The position numbers and the translations under genes were made by a program. From the NCBI GenBank assembly GCA_018063485.1, contig JAGPBG010000161.1:1-5817 (forward strand): DNA of 5,817 nt, in the 5' to 3' direction. The notes under the pieces are model-generated. The model searched no databases. It saw nothing but the letters and a program-made list of their open reading frames with translations, and was not told the origin of the DNA. Within the stretch, counting starts at the first letter, position 1. Every line of letters begins with the position of its first letter. The stretch comes from Cypionkella sp. (GTDB taxonomy: Bacteria; Pseudomonadota; Alphaproteobacteria; Rhodobacterales; Rhodobacteraceae). Shown piece after piece: positions 5,454-5,817 of this stretch.

Positions 5454-5551
5454 TCGCAGCCCTCCCCATAGGCCAGCACAGCAATGGCGCGGGCTGTTGA
5501 TCGGGAAACGCCATAAGCGCGGCAAATGCGGGCAATGCGCAGGGCCATCAT
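5450..5551 (-). CDS. 33-residue HTH-like mini-protein
   Basis: A short reading frame fills the gap between the flanking genes exactly. Its ATG overlaps the stop of the gene before it (ATGA, 5548-5551), and its TGA overlaps the primase start (ATGA, 5450-5453). The product begins MMALRIARICRAYGVSRSTA and ends LAYGEGCE. The stretch RIARICRAYGVSRSTARAIA has the pattern of a helix-turn-helix (hydrophobic helix, G at the turn, then VSRSTAR as a recognition helix), but 33 residues is too short for a full HTH domain. It may work as a dimer, with a partner, or mainly to couple translation into the primase gene. Codons look normal for the region. A second ATG directly follows the first. That the frame is real rests on the two exact overlaps; its function is a guess. 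Confidence 0.6.
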   Translation of the reverse strand: MMALRIARICRAYGVSRSTARAIAVLAYGEGCE

Positions 5552-5817
5552 TGCGCACCGCCTGTGCCAGAGATCCGCTCCACACGCCCGTTCAGGAAAT
5601 AGACGCCAAACTTGGCGCGATCCGTTGCGGCGTCGTTTTCGAACATCTCCTTTGTGATCGGCACGCGGTAATCACGCTTCAGAATGCAAACGCGGTCAGA
5701 GATCCGCACAGGGCTTGCGCAATAAACGGGCTGAAGTAGCAGCGCGTCCAGGATGATGCGGTTGCCTTTGGCGAGGGTGATCTGATGCACCGCGCCATCG
5801 TCGCCCGTGATCTTGTG
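5548..5817 (-). CDS. Possible winged-helix DNA-binding protein, N-terminus off the window
   Basis: The last 89 residues of a protein are present; the frame is open to the right edge. A GTG at 5790 could start it, but codons before it (HKITGDDGA) read naturally into VHQITLAKGN, so I take the gene as cut by the edge. The order seen is a strand with VHQITLAKGNR, a helix (IILDALLLQPV), a turn, a helix with RISDRVCILKRDYRVPI, and then a strand pair around AKFGVYFLNGRVERI. This is the layout of small winged-helix proteins I recall from alphaproteobacterial prophages, whose members also open with 'VHxLTLxGRN'. It is the first visible gene of the operon and overlaps the mini-gene by 4 bp. It may regulate the module or help in replication; this is inference. 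Confidence 0.6.
   Translation of the reverse strand, partial: HKITGDDGAVHQITLAKGNRIILDALLLQPVYCASPVRISDRVCILKRDYRVPITKEMFENDAATDRAKFGVYFLNGRVERISGTGGAQ

Noticed and set aside
5454..5585. N-terminal extension of PrimPol
   Set aside because: It has no homology-like content, a good ribosome binding site precedes 5453, and the extension would cover the mini-gene in another frame.

Overview
The window reads as an alphaproteobacterial chromosome, most likely from the Rhodobacteraceae (Rhodobacter/roseobacter group). It is GC-rich. The order rplU, rpmA, then two tandem GNAT acetyltransferase genes is the arrangement I recall from that family, where the GTPase gene obgE usually follows; that gene would lie off the left edge and is not seen here. 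The L21 protein also carries a long Ala/Lys-rich tail of the kind found in alphaproteobacteria. The species assignment is inference.

Left part, about 1-2950: core genome, all on the minus strand and read right to left. First comes a secreted DUF2059-type protein (2070-2948). Next is a good sigma-70-like promoter (2014-2042) with a leader of about 130 nt, then rplU (1427-1879) and rpmA (1151-1420). A hairpin terminator (1095-1122) follows, then two GNAT genes (444-1013, and 1-443 which runs off the window). The two GNAT genes abut exactly (TAG then ATG, same frame).

Middle, about 2950-3430: a complete tRNA-Ser with anticodon CGA lies on the plus strand (3135-3224). Just beyond its 3' end the DNA becomes AT-rich and carries two copies of TACCCCACA at 12-bp spacing (3268-3288). 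This is what the end of an element integrated into a tRNA 3' end looks like.

Right part, 3431-5817: a tightly packed minus-strand operon reads towards the tRNA. In transcription order it holds: a possible winged-helix protein (5548 to beyond the right edge); a 33-residue HTH-like mini-protein (5450-5551); a PrimPol-type DNA primase/polymerase with a putative C-terminal winged helix (4323-5453); an unrecognised 208-residue protein (3700-4326); and a 90-residue Cys/His protein resembling the HGGxSTG family (3431-3703). Every junction is a 4-bp stop/start overlap (ATGA three times, GTGA once), so the five genes are probably translated as one coupled unit. The content suggests a replication module of a prophage, phage satellite or integrative island. 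No integrase, helicase or capsid gene is visible, so the type of element cannot be settled from this window.
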